DNA of 64,000 bases from CAYPNP01 sp964412195 (lineage in GTDB: Bacteria > Acidobacteriota > JAAYUB01): assembly GCA_964412195.1 (NCBI GenBank), contig CAYPNP010000009.1:62001-126000 (forward strand). Reading direction: 5' to 3'. Made by a program: the position numbers and the translations under genes. This document shows, piece by piece, positions 42,972-52,576 of the stretch; within the stretch, counting starts at the first letter, position 1; each line of letters opens with the position of its first letter. The notes under the pieces were generated by a model that was given only the letters and a program-made list of their open reading frames with translations, was not told the DNA's origin and made no database searches.

Positions 42972-45343
42972 AACGATCCCCCCTCGGCGGAATCCTGTTG
43001 TGGAGCCTGGTCCTGACGGCCTCGCTGGCGGCCGACGCCGGCGTGCTGGTCCCCTCCTCCAAGAAGAAGGTGCCCGACCCGGCCCTGCTGAGCCTGGAGG
43101 AACTGCAGGTCCGCATCCGGGTGGACCACCGGCTGATGCGGGTGCAGCTGACGCAGGTCTACGCCAGCCACACCGGCGACATCCTGGAGGGCACCTATGT
43201 CTTCTCCTTCCCGCCGGGGGCGTCGCTGTCGGACTTCGCCATCTGGGACGGCGTGACCCGCATCCCCGGCGTGGTGCTGGAAAAGCGCAAGGCGGCCGAG
43301 ATCTACCAGGAGCTGGCCAGCCAGGCCATCGACCCGGGCCTGCTGCAGATGGGGGAGGCGGGCGAGGAGTCGGAGATCCCGGCCGGCTACTTCACGGTCA
43401 AGGTGGCGCCAATCCCGCCCTACGGCTACAAGCGGGTCGAGCTGGAGTACCAGCAGGCCCTGCCGGTGGCGGGCGGCCAGGTGGCCATGTACCTGCCGCT
43501 GAAGAGCCGCCTCTGGCCGGCGCAGAAGGCGGCCGCCGTCTCGCTGGACCTGCAGATCGACGACGGGCGGCCGATCCAGGATTTCGCCCTGACTTCCAAG
43601 CTGTATCCCGTGCCCTGGACCCAGCCGGCGCCGGGCAAGGTGGAAGGCCGCTGGGAAGGCAAGGGCGTCGTGCTGGCCGAGGACTTCGGCTTCCGCTGGC
43701 GCGTGGACGCGGCCCAGCCCTCCAGCGTCTTCCTGACCTGGCGGGGCCGGGAGTCCGACCTGCGGGCCGGGAGGCAGCTCACTGCCATCGATGCGCCGGC
43801 CCAGGGCGAGCTCGAGGACGGCTACTTCCTGCTGGACCAGCTCTTCCCGTCCGCCGCCGCCGGCCCCGACCGGCCGCCGCTCACGGCCGTGCTGGTGGTG
43901 GACGCCTCCCTGTCCATGTGGTGGGACAAGCTGCGCCAAGCCGAGGACGCCCTCAAGGCCTTCACTGCCGCCCTGCGCGGCGGCGACTCCTTCAACCTGA
44001 TCCTCTTCAACGAGACCGCCAAGGCGGTCTTCCCTTCGCCGGTGCCGGCCTCGCCCGAGAACGTCCGGAAGGCCATGGATGCCTTCTACGCCGCCTACCT
44101 GTCCGGCGGCACCAACCCGGTGCCCGCCCTCGAGGAGGCCGTGCGGCAGGCCAACGCCGCGGCGACCCCCGAGAAGTGCCTGGTGCTGATCGGCGACTGG
44201 GTGCCGACCGCGGGCACGCTCAAGAATTCCACGGTGATCAAGAAGGCCGAGCCGCTGCTCAAGGGCAAGCCGCTGCGGGTGCACGGCGTGCTCACCGGCG
44301 ACGACGCGAACCGGCCGCTGCTGGAGACGCTGGCCACCTGGACCGACGGGCAGCTGCTGTGGCTGGGCGAGCGCGACAGCCTGGCCGACGAGCTGGCCCT
44401 GTTCGCCGGACGCCTCGGGCAGCAGCCCTACGGCGAGCTGCGTCTGGACGCCCCGGGCGCGGCGTTCTTCCAGGTCTACCCGGCCCACCCCGTCAGCATC
44501 TTCGCCGCCACCACCGGCGCGTGGGTCGGCCGCTACAAGCCGCTGGCCGAGCCGCCGACCCTGACCCTGCGCGGCCTGAACCCCGACCGGACTCCCTTCG
44601 AGCAGAAGGTCGCCGCGCCGCTGCCGGAGCAGGACCTGGGCCACCCGCTGCTGCCGCGCTTCTGGGCGCGGGCCCGGGTGGATTACCTCCTGGACAAGAT
44701 CAACCGCGAGGGCGAAGACGCCGCCAGCATCCGCGAGATCGTCGCCCTGGCGCAGAAGTTCAAGTTCGTCACGCCCTACACCTCGTTCCTGGCGGCGCCG
44801 CGCTCGCTGCTGCGGCCGCGGGTCATCCAGCCGCGCGACCCGGTGCTGCGCATCGAGGCCGACCCGTCCGTCACGGCCGCTTCGGTGCAGTTGCCCTGGG
44901 GCGAGATCCTGCCGCTGGACTACCTGCCGGAGCTGGCCGTGTGGCAGGCGCGCTTCTTCGTCCCCGGCGACGTGCCCGACGGCGCGCACCGCTGCCTGGT
45001 GATGCTGCGCGACCGCGCCGGCCGGCTGTTCCGCGAGGAGAAGACCTTCGTCATCGACAGCGCCGCCCCGGCCGCCCGCTGGCTCAACCCGGTGGCGGAA
45101 GCGCGCGCCGGCGGCACGCTGGCCCTGCGGGTGGACGCCCCGCCCGACACCCGCCTGCTCCACGCCTCGCTGGAGGGCGCCGGCCGGGTGGCGCTGCGCT
45201 GGGACGCCGCCGCCGGCTGCAGCCTCGGGACGCTCAAGCTGCCGCCGGGCTCCCCGCCGGGCGCGCGGCGGCTGACGCTGCTCGCCGAGGACACCGCCCA
45301 CAACGTGTACCGCAAGGACTACGCCGTGAGGATCCTGCCATGA
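42968..45343 (+). CDS. Secreted VIT and von Willebrand factor A domain protein
   Basis: 791 residues. Signal peptide GGILLWSLVLTASLAADAG. A VIT (vault/inter-alpha-trypsin) domain at ~35-165 has VRIRVDHRLMRVQLTQVYAS, YVFSFPPGASLSDFAIWDG and VLEKRKAAEIYQEL. A vWA domain (~305-480) has the metal site DASLS at ~312-316 and GGTNPVPALEEAV. Beta-rich domains finish the protein, including a part resembling an immunoglobulin-like module (~590-790). VIT-vWA proteins are known from many bacteria, but their role is unclear; protein-protein adhesion through a metal ion is likely. Overlaps by four bases on both sides show coupling with the propeller and TPR genes. Confidence 0.88.
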   Translation: MKRSPLGGILLWSLVLTASLAADAGVLVPSSKKKVPDPALLSLEELQVRIRVDHRLMRVQLTQVYASHTGDILEGTYVFSFPPGASLSDFAIWDGVTRIPGVVLEKRKAAEIYQELASQAIDPGLLQMGEAGEESEIPAGYFTVKVAPIPPYGYKRVELEYQQALPVAGGQVAMYLPLKSRLWPAQKAAAVSLDLQIDDGRPIQDFALTSKLYPVPWTQPAPGKVEGRWEGKGVVLAEDFGFRWRVDAAQPSSVFLTWRGRESDLRAGRQLTAIDAPAQGELEDGYFLLDQLFPSAAAGPDRPPLTAVLVVDASLSMWWDKLRQAEDALKAFTAALRGGDSFNLILFNETAKAVFPSPVPASPENVRKAMDAFYAAYLSGGTNPVPALEEAVRQANAAATPEKCLVLIGDWVPTAGTLKNSTVIKKAEPLLKGKPLRVHGVLTGDDANRPLLETLATWTDGQLLWLGERDSLADELALFAGRLGQQPYGELRLDAPGAAFFQVYPAHPVSIFAATTGAWVGRYKPLAEPPTLTLRGLNPDRTPFEQKVAAPLPEQDLGHPLLPRFWARARVDYLLDKINREGEDAASIREIVALAQKFKFVTPYTSFLAAPRSLLRPRVIQPRDPVLRIEADPSVTAASVQLPWGEILPLDYLPELAVWQARFFVPGDVPDGAHRCLVMLRDRAGRLFREEKTFVIDSAAPAARWLNPVAEARAGGTLALRVDAPPDTRLLHASLEGAGRVALRWDAAAGCSLGTLKLPPGSPPGARRLTLLAEDTAHNVYRKDYAVRILP

Positions 45344-48300
45344 AGAAGAAACTCACCCTCAGCCTGGGGCTGGCCCTGGCGGCCGCCGCGTTCCTGATCT
45401 CCGACCCGGCCGGCTGGAACCTGACGCGGTTCATCCAGCCGGAGTACTGGGAGCGCCACTCCACGGAGCTGGCGGCGCTGTACGAAATCCGCACGGTGGA
45501 CGGGCAGGAGGTCTTCGTGCCTGTGCCGGCGGAGAAGGCCGCGGAGTCGCTGGCCGCGGGCACGGCGCCGCGGCAGAAGGCCGTCCGGGCCCAGCTGCTG
45601 GAACAGCTCGGCCGGCTGGACGAGGCGGCCCAGGCATGGCGGGACACCATCGCCGCGTCCAAGGACCCCGCCGAAGGGATCACCGCCCTGGCCGCGTTCC
45701 ACCACCGCCACCGCCAGTTCCGGCAGGAGATGGAGCTGCTGGAGAAGTCCGTCGCCCCGCTCACGTCCGGCGAGCACCCGGCGCTCACGCCGGCGGAGGT
45801 CTGGGACCGGATCGTGGCGCTGTCGGCCGACGCGGGGCTGGACCCGGCCGCCCGCAGCGAGCTGGAGCGCCGCCGGATCGCCGGATTCCAGGGGAAGCCG
45901 GAGCAGGAACAGTACTTCCGCGCCTGGCTGGACTCCCTGTTGGCGGACAAGCGCTGGCCGGAGTTCGACGCCGGCCTGGCCGAGTACGCCCGGCAGTTCC
46001 CCGGCCGGGGCGACACGGTGGTCCTGCTGGAGTGCCGGCGGCTGGTGGCCCGCGGCGAGGGCGGCCGCCTGCCGGCGTTCTTCGCCGGGAAATTCCATCC
46101 GCTGATGGATCCCGAGACCCTGCGCTGGGTCTTCGGCCGGATGGAAGAGCAGAAGCAGTGGAAGGCGTTCGTGGGCGAGGCGGAGCGGCGGCTGCGGGCC
46201 AACCCGCTGGACCGCGACGCCGTCGGCCGGCTCTACCAGGCGCAGTTCTACAAGGAGAACCTCTCCGCCGCGGCGGGGCTGCTCAAGGACTACCGCCTGC
46301 TGAAGAACGCCCGACTGGGCCGCGACGCGGCGGTGCCGCCGTGGCAGCCGGAGGAGCTGGCGGTCATGGGCGTGCTGGCCGCGCACGCCGGCGACCCCGA
46401 GGAGGCGCTGCGGTACTTCCACAGCTTCTATCGGGACGCCCGCCCCGGCGAGAAGTTCGCCGTGCCGGGGCTGAGCGCGGCGCTGGTCCGCGAGGAGGCC
46501 CTGAAGTCGGCTTTCTGGCTGATGGCGGCCGGCGACGAGGGCGTGCAGCGGTACCACCGCGAATCGCTGGACGGCCTCGGCACCCTGGTCAGCCTTGACA
46601 CCGACCCCGGCCTGCCCCTGGCCATCCTGTCGGTGATCCTCAACGGCAGGACGCCGGCCGACGAGCTGTCGGCGCTGGAGTCGGGCGCCGGCCCGTATTT
46701 CGTGGCGCGGCGCGCGGAGGCTATTGTCACCGAGTTGAAGGCATATCTCCCGCCAGCCGAGTACCTGCAGTACCGGGCCCGCCTGGCCCCCCTGTACGAG
46801 GCCCACGGCGATCGCCAGGGCGCGGTGAGGCTCCTGGAGGAGCTGGGCGGGCAACCCGCCGACGCCGACCTGCAGCGGGGCTTCCTGTTGGAGGCGGCCC
46901 GCTACGCGGAGGCCGACAAGGACACAGCCGCCACTGAGCGGCTGCTCCGGCGAGCCGCGGCGGTGGAAGCGCAAGGCGCCGCCGCGCCGCTGTCGGCGCC
47001 GGCGCTGCTCTACTGGCAGCCCGATGCGGGCGGCCCGCGCCGCAACCGCTGGCAGGCCCTCGACGCGCTGGCCGAGTTCCTGAAGCGCCAGGACCGGCCG
47101 CTGGACGTGGTGTCGCTCTTCAACGGGCTGATCCAGAAGAACCCGCGGCAGGAGGAGCTGTACGAGAAGCTGGCCGCGTTCCTCGAATCCACCGACATGA
47201 CTTCGGAGCAGGCCCGGCTCTACCAGCGCGCCATCCAGGAGTTCGACCAGCCGGGCTGGTTCAACCGCCTGGCCCGCTATTACCTGAAGCAGAAGCTGGC
47301 CACGGAGTTCCAGGACCTCAGCCGGAAGCTGGCCGCCCGCTTCGGCGGCAGCGACCTGGAGGCCTACGTGACGGGCGTCCTGCCCGAGGGGCAGGGCCTG
47401 CTCGGCGACAAGCCCTACCGGCGGTTCGCCCTGGAGATCCACCAGGCGGCCCTGGACCGTTTCCCACTGAACCAGCGGTTCCTCAACCAGGTGCTGGAGC
47501 TTTCCCGCCGGCTCGACCCGCCGCGGCGTCAGCGGTTGCTGGCGGCGTACGCCATGGTGTCGGATTCCGTGCGGGACCTCTATTTCCAGGACCTGTCCGC
47601 CCGCGGGTTGCTCCAGCCGCTGCTGGCGGCCGACCCGCCGGCGGACGACCCGCTGCGCGTGTACCTGGCGGCCGAGGCCCGCGTCTGGCGCTGCCGCTAT
47701 GAGCAGGCCACACCGCTCTACGAGAAGCTGGCGGCGATGTATCCGGGCGATGCCGGACTGGTGGGTCGCTGCGCCCTGCTGCTCCAGTCCGAGGGCGCCT
47801 TCCGGCCGGAGCGGTACGGCCAGGCGGCCGAGCTGCTCACGACCTTCGGCGAGCGCAACGGGCAGGAGGCCGATTACCTGACCCAGGCGGGCGACTGCCT
47901 GGCCCTGGGCGGCGACCTGCCGGCGGCCGCCAAGCTCTGGCGCCGCATCCTCGACCTGTACCCGCGCGACCCGGAGAAGTGGAAGGAAGTGGCCACGGTC
48001 TTCTGGGACTACTATCTCTTCGACGACTCCCTCAACCTGCTGCAGGAGGCCCGCAAGCGCGCCAACGACCCGGACCTCTACCCGTTCGAGGTCGGGGCGC
48101 TGGAGGAGGAAGCCGGCCGGACCGACGCGGCCATGGCCGAGTACCTCAAGATCGCCGTCACCTGGGACGAGCGCCACTGGGAGGCCCGCTCGCGCCTGGA
48201 CACGCTTCTGAAGAAGGATGCCAACCGTGCCGTCTTCGAGCGGGTGGTGGGGGAGCAGCTCAAGTCCCGGCCCAAGCCGGTGGACTTCCTGGTCGGCGTC

Positions 48301-51300
48301 CGGGAGTTCCTGGGCGACTGGAACCGGGCAGCCCAGTTTCCGCTGGACAAGTGGGCCGGGGCCGTCCTGGCCGGGGCGGCCGACGCCGACACGGTCCGCG
48401 ACGCCCTCAGCCGGCTGGACACCCTGCTGACGCCAGACGAGCGCCTGGCCGGCTACCGCCGCCTGGTCGAGCTGGCGCCGCCCGGCGTGGAGCGGCTGGA
48501 GGCGGTCTTCACCCTGGCCGGCAAGCTGCGCGACGAGGGCCGGGGGGCGGAGGCGCTGGCGCTGGTGGGCGGGGCGGTGAAGGAGAACCCGCTCAACCTC
48601 GGCGTGATCCGGCGCTCCGTGGCCGAGTACCGGGCGGCCGACCGCCGGGACCTCGCCGCGGCGGCCCTGCGCGGGGCGCTCCCCGCGGCGGTGGCGCCGT
48701 ACAAGCTCGAGCTGACCAACACCCTGCTGGACGTGCTGACGGCCGACAAGAAATTTGCCGATGCCGCCGCCGTGGCCGCCGCGTGGGTGGCCGACAACCC
48801 CAAGGACCTGGTGATGATGGACCGGCAGTGGTCGGCCCTCTCGAGCCAGGGCCAGCACGCCGCGGTGATCCAGGCCTGCCAGGCGGCGCTGGCGAAGCTG
48901 CCGTCCCTGGAGCCCGATCCCGACCAGCGCAAGGCCAAGGCGGCCCAGATCCGCCACCGGATCATCCTGGCCGCCCTGGCCCTGGGGGATTCCACCCAGG
49001 CGCTGGACCAGTACATCGAGCTGCTGAAGACCGATCCTGAAAACGAAGGCCAGCTGGAGCGGGCCTTCATGCTGGCGAGCCGGTCCGGCAAGCTGGACCG
49101 CCTGACGGCCTACTGCGACAAGACCGCCGCGGCCAGCACCTCGGACTACCGCTGGCCCCTGCTGCGGGCCCGGCTGGCCATGCTGGAGGAGGACCCTGCC
49201 GCCGCCGTCGAGCAGTACGCCCGCTGCCTCAAGATCGTGCCGCAGCGGACCGACCTGGTCGCCGAGTCGGCCCGGCCGATGGAGATCCTGGGCGACTGGG
49301 CGGGACTGCAGAAGCTGTACGCCGACCTGTCCAAGCAGCAGTACAACGCCCCGGAATGGCTGCGCCAGGCCGCCACAGCCGCCTGGCGGGGCGGCCGGGA
49401 CGCCGAGGCCCGGGACCTGCTGCGCCGCTACGCCGAGGCCACGGGCGGCAGCCCGACGGCCCAGGCGCTGGCGCAATACGACGCGTTTGTGGACATCCAT
49501 CACGAGGACTGGGCCGTCGAGACGGTCCTGAAGCTCCTCCAGCCAGACGCGCCGGCCGTCTCCCTGCTGGATGAGCTGCGCTACCGCGGCGTGCTGGCCG
49601 CGGCCCGCCGCGCCGGCCGGCTGCCGGACGTGCTGGGGCGGCTGCTGGCCCTGTTCGACGCCGCCATCGCCGACGAGGACGCCGACCGAATCGGCGCGCT
49701 CTCCTCGCTCCTGGGCAACAACCTGGAGCAGGTGTTCGGCGAGCCGCTGCCGGCCGAGGAGCGCGAGGCGGCCGTCCGGGCCATCCTGGCGAGGCTGCCC
49801 GGCTGGCTGGACGGCACCCAGGCCGAGCCGGTCCGGGACGCCTTCCTGCCGGCGGCCAAAAAGGGCGCCGTCAGCGAGCTGCTGGAGCCGCTCTACGGCC
49901 GGCGGATGGCCGGCTGGACCAGTTCCTACATGCCGTGGGACGTCAAGGAATACCTGTCCGACCGGGCCATGTGGCCGGTCCTGGCGGGGCTCTACCGCCG
50001 CGTGGCCGCCAACCCGAACATCGATTCGGACACCCGGCGGGCCATGCAGAAGAACCTGGCCTGGCTGGCCATGATCCAGAGCCAGCCGGCCGAGGAACTG
50101 CAGATCCTGAAGGGCCTGTACGCCGGCGACGAAGTGGACATCGAGGCGGCGCGGCGTTATTTCGAGCTGCTGTCGCGGGAGAACCGCCTGGCCGACCTGG
50201 GCGCCAATTTCGAAGGCGTGCGCGCGTACCCCGAGGACTTCGTGGAGTTCCTGGCCGGCAAGGGGGACTTCTCCCGGGCCGCCGCGGGGATCGGCACGCT
50301 GTTCCCCGCCAGAGAGCCGGTCTGGCGCGAGGCCAACCTGGCCCTGCTGGGGGAGGCCTCCGGCGGAGCGGTCCCGATGGACGCTCCCTTCCGCAGCGTC
50401 TTGCGGCTGGTGCCGGTGGGCAAGCTGCTGCGGACCGACGCGGATTCCTCCGTCCACCTGCTGCCGCCCGCGTGGCAGTCGTACGCCACCCGGTACGGCG
50501 TGGACCTGCTGGCCAAGAGCGGCGGGTCCGGGCCGGAGCTGTCGCTGGCCGCGGTGGAACGCAACCACCGTCGCCGGCAGGAGTACGAGGAGCTGTTCGA
50601 GCGACTCCTGGCGGCGGGGCTGCTGTCCCGGGCGAAGGAAGCGGCCGTGGCCATGAAGACCATGGAGGCGCGGCCCGTCGCCGATGCGTGGGCCCGGCTG
50701 CGCCTGGCCGCCGCCGGCACGGACGCCGCCGAGACCGAAGCGGCCTACCGTGCGCTGCTGGAAACGTTGACCAAAGGCGATGACTTCGGCTTCGTGACCG
50801 AGCACGGCACCGCCCTGCTGGCCCTGGGGCGGAAGCAGTCCCTGCTGCCGGCGACCGCGCCGGAGTGGGGCAATCTCTTCACCCGCTATCGGGTGGTGGA
50901 GACCGACAACGCCCTGGCCGAGACGTGGCGGGTATACACCTACGCCCTCCCGGCGGCCGCCCGGGCGAAGTGGCTGAAGGACTACCTCGCCGGGCAGACG
51001 GAGCCGGAGAAGGGGTTGGCCTTCTACGCCGACCAAGGCGTCTTCAACGCCGACAACTTCCTGCCGCTCGTCGAAAGCGTGGCCGGCCAGATGACCGAGC
51101 TGGACGCCGCCGGGCGCGAGGTCCGGCTGATCCTGCTCGGGAAGCGGTGGGGCGCCGTCCCGCCGCCGCCCGGCGGGCCGCGCGAGGCGCAGCCGGCCGT
51201 GGAAGAAGGGTACTCCGGCCGCGACGCCGGCGGCAATGAGGATGGCGGGGAGTACGGGGAGTACGCCCCGCCCGCGGGCGGCGTCCTGCTGGGCGGTCCG

Positions 51301-52566
51301 CTGCGCGACACGCTGGGCGGCCTGGATTCCGCCGGCTGGCAGCTTTGGAAGGCCTGGCTCGAGCAGCAGGCCGGCAAGCCGGCCAAGCCCGCTCCCGCCG
51401 AGATCCTGGCGTGGGCGGCCGGTCTGCCCGACGGCGCGTCCGTCTGGGCCGAGCGCCAGGCGCAGCTCTACGACGCTTGGGGCCTGGCCGCGGAGGCGCG
51501 GGCCCTGCGGAAGGCGCAGCTGGAATCGGAGCTGGCCGAGCGCCTGCCGACGCCCGAGGAGTCGTACCAGCTGGGCGCGTGGGAGGCCGAAGGCGGCGAT
51601 CCCGACGTCATGATCGGGCGGTTCTCCACCGCCCTGAACCGCGCCGACGACCGCCTGGCCATGGCCCGGCGGATCGTCGAGTTCCTCAACAGTCACGGCC
51701 AGCCGCGCCTGGCCGAGCCGTTCCTGGTGACCCTGGAGGCGCTGGACCGCAACGGCCCGCTGCCGGCGGAGTTGCGGCTCCGGCGGCTGCTGGAGACCGA
51801 CCTGAAACTGGTCGGGCCGGAGAGGGTCCTGGCGTTCCTCGACCGGCCCGACGTGCCGCTGGACCGGAAGACGGATGTGATCGCGAAGGTCGTCGACAAG
51901 GGGCTGCAGGACCGGGCCTGGGCGGGCGCCATCGCCAAGGCCCTGGCCGACGCCTCCGGGCGGCCCTGGGCGGAGGCCCGCCGGCTGCTGGCGGTGCGGC
52001 TCCAGTCCCTGCTGTCCGGGCCGGAGGCGGCCCTGCCGGTCGCGGTGGCCGACCTGGGCGCCCACCCCGACGCCCGGCTGCTGGCCGGCTGGGTGGTGGA
52101 ACGGGCCGAGAAGGCCCGCCAGCCGGAGGTGGCCGGCCGCTATCTGCCGGTGATCCTGCGCGGGCGTGCGGCCGACGCGCCGCTCACGCCGCTCCTGCCG
52201 GCCGCCCTGGCCGGCGGGCTGGAGAAGACGTTCCTGTCCATGATCTGGTCCGAGGCGCTGGCCTACAACTACCTCAACGACCGAAGCGACCCCTACTACC
52301 TCAACTCGGTGGGCAACCAGGTCCGCGACCGGCTGGAGCGGGACCAGGCCCGCCTGTCCGACCTCGCGGCGGCCGAGCAGCTGCTGGGCCGGCTCAACCT
52401 GCGCGGCGGGCTGGCGGAGGTCTGGGGCGGGGCCCTCGCCTGGCGGGTCTCCGACGCGGACAAGGAGGGGCTGGCCGGCAAGGTCCTGGACCTGCAGCCG
52501 GAACTGGAGCGCCAGCGCCGGGAGGCCGGCGCCCGCTTCCAGATGGACCGGAACGTCGGCGAGTGA
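45340..52566 (+). CDS. Giant tetratricopeptide-repeat protein (2408 residues)
   Basis: Starts at ATG 45340 within the ATGA overlap with the VIT gene. The N-terminus KLTLSLGLALAAAAFLISDP is a signal peptide or anchor. Nearly the whole protein is helical TPR-like repeats, for example DEAAQAWRDTIAASKDPAEG, LEELGGQPADADLQRGFLLEAARYAEA, RQEELYEKLAAFLESTDM and AEYLKIAVTWDERHWEARSRLD. One Gly/Pro/acidic break (~1945-1985: PPPPGGPREAQP, DAGGNEDGGEYGEYAPP) separates the last ~420 residues. No catalytic motif is apparent. Probably a large periplasmic scaffold for the VIT-vWA and propeller proteins. At 7.2 kb it is the longest gene here, and its reading frame is intact throughout. Confidence 0.85.
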   Translation: MKKKLTLSLGLALAAAAFLISDPAGWNLTRFIQPEYWERHSTELAALYEIRTVDGQEVFVPVPAEKAAESLAAGTAPRQKAVRAQLLEQLGRLDEAAQAWRDTIAASKDPAEGITALAAFHHRHRQFRQEMELLEKSVAPLTSGEHPALTPAEVWDRIVALSADAGLDPAARSELERRRIAGFQGKPEQEQYFRAWLDSLLADKRWPEFDAGLAEYARQFPGRGDTVVLLECRRLVARGEGGRLPAFFAGKFHPLMDPETLRWVFGRMEEQKQWKAFVGEAERRLRANPLDRDAVGRLYQAQFYKENLSAAAGLLKDYRLLKNARLGRDAAVPPWQPEELAVMGVLAAHAGDPEEALRYFHSFYRDARPGEKFAVPGLSAALVREEALKSAFWLMAAGDEGVQRYHRESLDGLGTLVSLDTDPGLPLAILSVILNGRTPADELSALESGAGPYFVARRAEAIVTELKAYLPPAEYLQYRARLAPLYEAHGDRQGAVRLLEELGGQPADADLQRGFLLEAARYAEADKDTAATERLLRRAAAVEAQGAAAPLSAPALLYWQPDAGGPRRNRWQALDALAEFLKRQDRPLDVVSLFNGLIQKNPRQEELYEKLAAFLESTDMTSEQARLYQRAIQEFDQPGWFNRLARYYLKQKLATEFQDLSRKLAARFGGSDLEAYVTGVLPEGQGLLGDKPYRRFALEIHQAALDRFPLNQRFLNQVLELSRRLDPPRRQRLLAAYAMVSDSVRDLYFQDLSARGLLQPLLAADPPADDPLRVYLAAEARVWRCRYEQATPLYEKLAAMYPGDAGLVGRCALLLQSEGAFRPERYGQAAELLTTFGERNGQEADYLTQAGDCLALGGDLPAAAKLWRRILDLYPRDPEKWKEVATVFWDYYLFDDSLNLLQEARKRANDPDLYPFEVGALEEEAGRTDAAMAEYLKIAVTWDERHWEARSRLDTLLKKDANRAVFERVVGEQLKSRPKPVDFLVGVREFLGDWNRAAQFPLDKWAGAVLAGAADADTVRDALSRLDTLLTPDERLAGYRRLVELAPPGVERLEAVFTLAGKLRDEGRGAEALALVGGAVKENPLNLGVIRRSVAEYRAADRRDLAAAALRGALPAAVAPYKLELTNTLLDVLTADKKFADAAAVAAAWVADNPKDLVMMDRQWSALSSQGQHAAVIQACQAALAKLPSLEPDPDQRKAKAAQIRHRIILAALALGDSTQALDQYIELLKTDPENEGQLERAFMLASRSGKLDRLTAYCDKTAAASTSDYRWPLLRARLAMLEEDPAAAVEQYARCLKIVPQRTDLVAESARPMEILGDWAGLQKLYADLSKQQYNAPEWLRQAATAAWRGGRDAEARDLLRRYAEATGGSPTAQALAQYDAFVDIHHEDWAVETVLKLLQPDAPAVSLLDELRYRGVLAAARRAGRLPDVLGRLLALFDAAIADEDADRIGALSSLLGNNLEQVFGEPLPAEEREAAVRAILARLPGWLDGTQAEPVRDAFLPAAKKGAVSELLEPLYGRRMAGWTSSYMPWDVKEYLSDRAMWPVLAGLYRRVAANPNIDSDTRRAMQKNLAWLAMIQSQPAEELQILKGLYAGDEVDIEAARRYFELLSRENRLADLGANFEGVRAYPEDFVEFLAGKGDFSRAAAGIGTLFPAREPVWREANLALLGEASGGAVPMDAPFRSVLRLVPVGKLLRTDADSSVHLLPPAWQSYATRYGVDLLAKSGGSGPELSLAAVERNHRRRQEYEELFERLLAAGLLSRAKEAAVAMKTMEARPVADAWARLRLAAAGTDAAETEAAYRALLETLTKGDDFGFVTEHGTALLALGRKQSLLPATAPEWGNLFTRYRVVETDNALAETWRVYTYALPAAARAKWLKDYLAGQTEPEKGLAFYADQGVFNADNFLPLVESVAGQMTELDAAGREVRLILLGKRWGAVPPPPGGPREAQPAVEEGYSGRDAGGNEDGGEYGEYAPPAGGVLLGGPLRDTLGGLDSAGWQLWKAWLEQQAGKPAKPAPAEILAWAAGLPDGASVWAERQAQLYDAWGLAAEARALRKAQLESELAERLPTPEESYQLGAWEAEGGDPDVMIGRFSTALNRADDRLAMARRIVEFLNSHGQPRLAEPFLVTLEALDRNGPLPAELRLRRLLETDLKLVGPERVLAFLDRPDVPLDRKTDVIAKVVDKGLQDRAWAGAIAKALADASGRPWAEARRLLAVRLQSLLSGPEAALPVAVADLGAHPDARLLAGWVVERAEKARQPEVAGRYLPVILRGRAADAPLTPLLPAALAGGLEKTFLSMIWSEALAYNYLNDRSDPYYLNSVGNQVRDRLERDQARLSDLAAAEQLLGRLNLRGGLAEVWGGALAWRVSDADKEGLAGKVLDLQPELERQRREAGARFQMDRNVGE

Positions 52567-52576
52567 GGGGGCGGCC

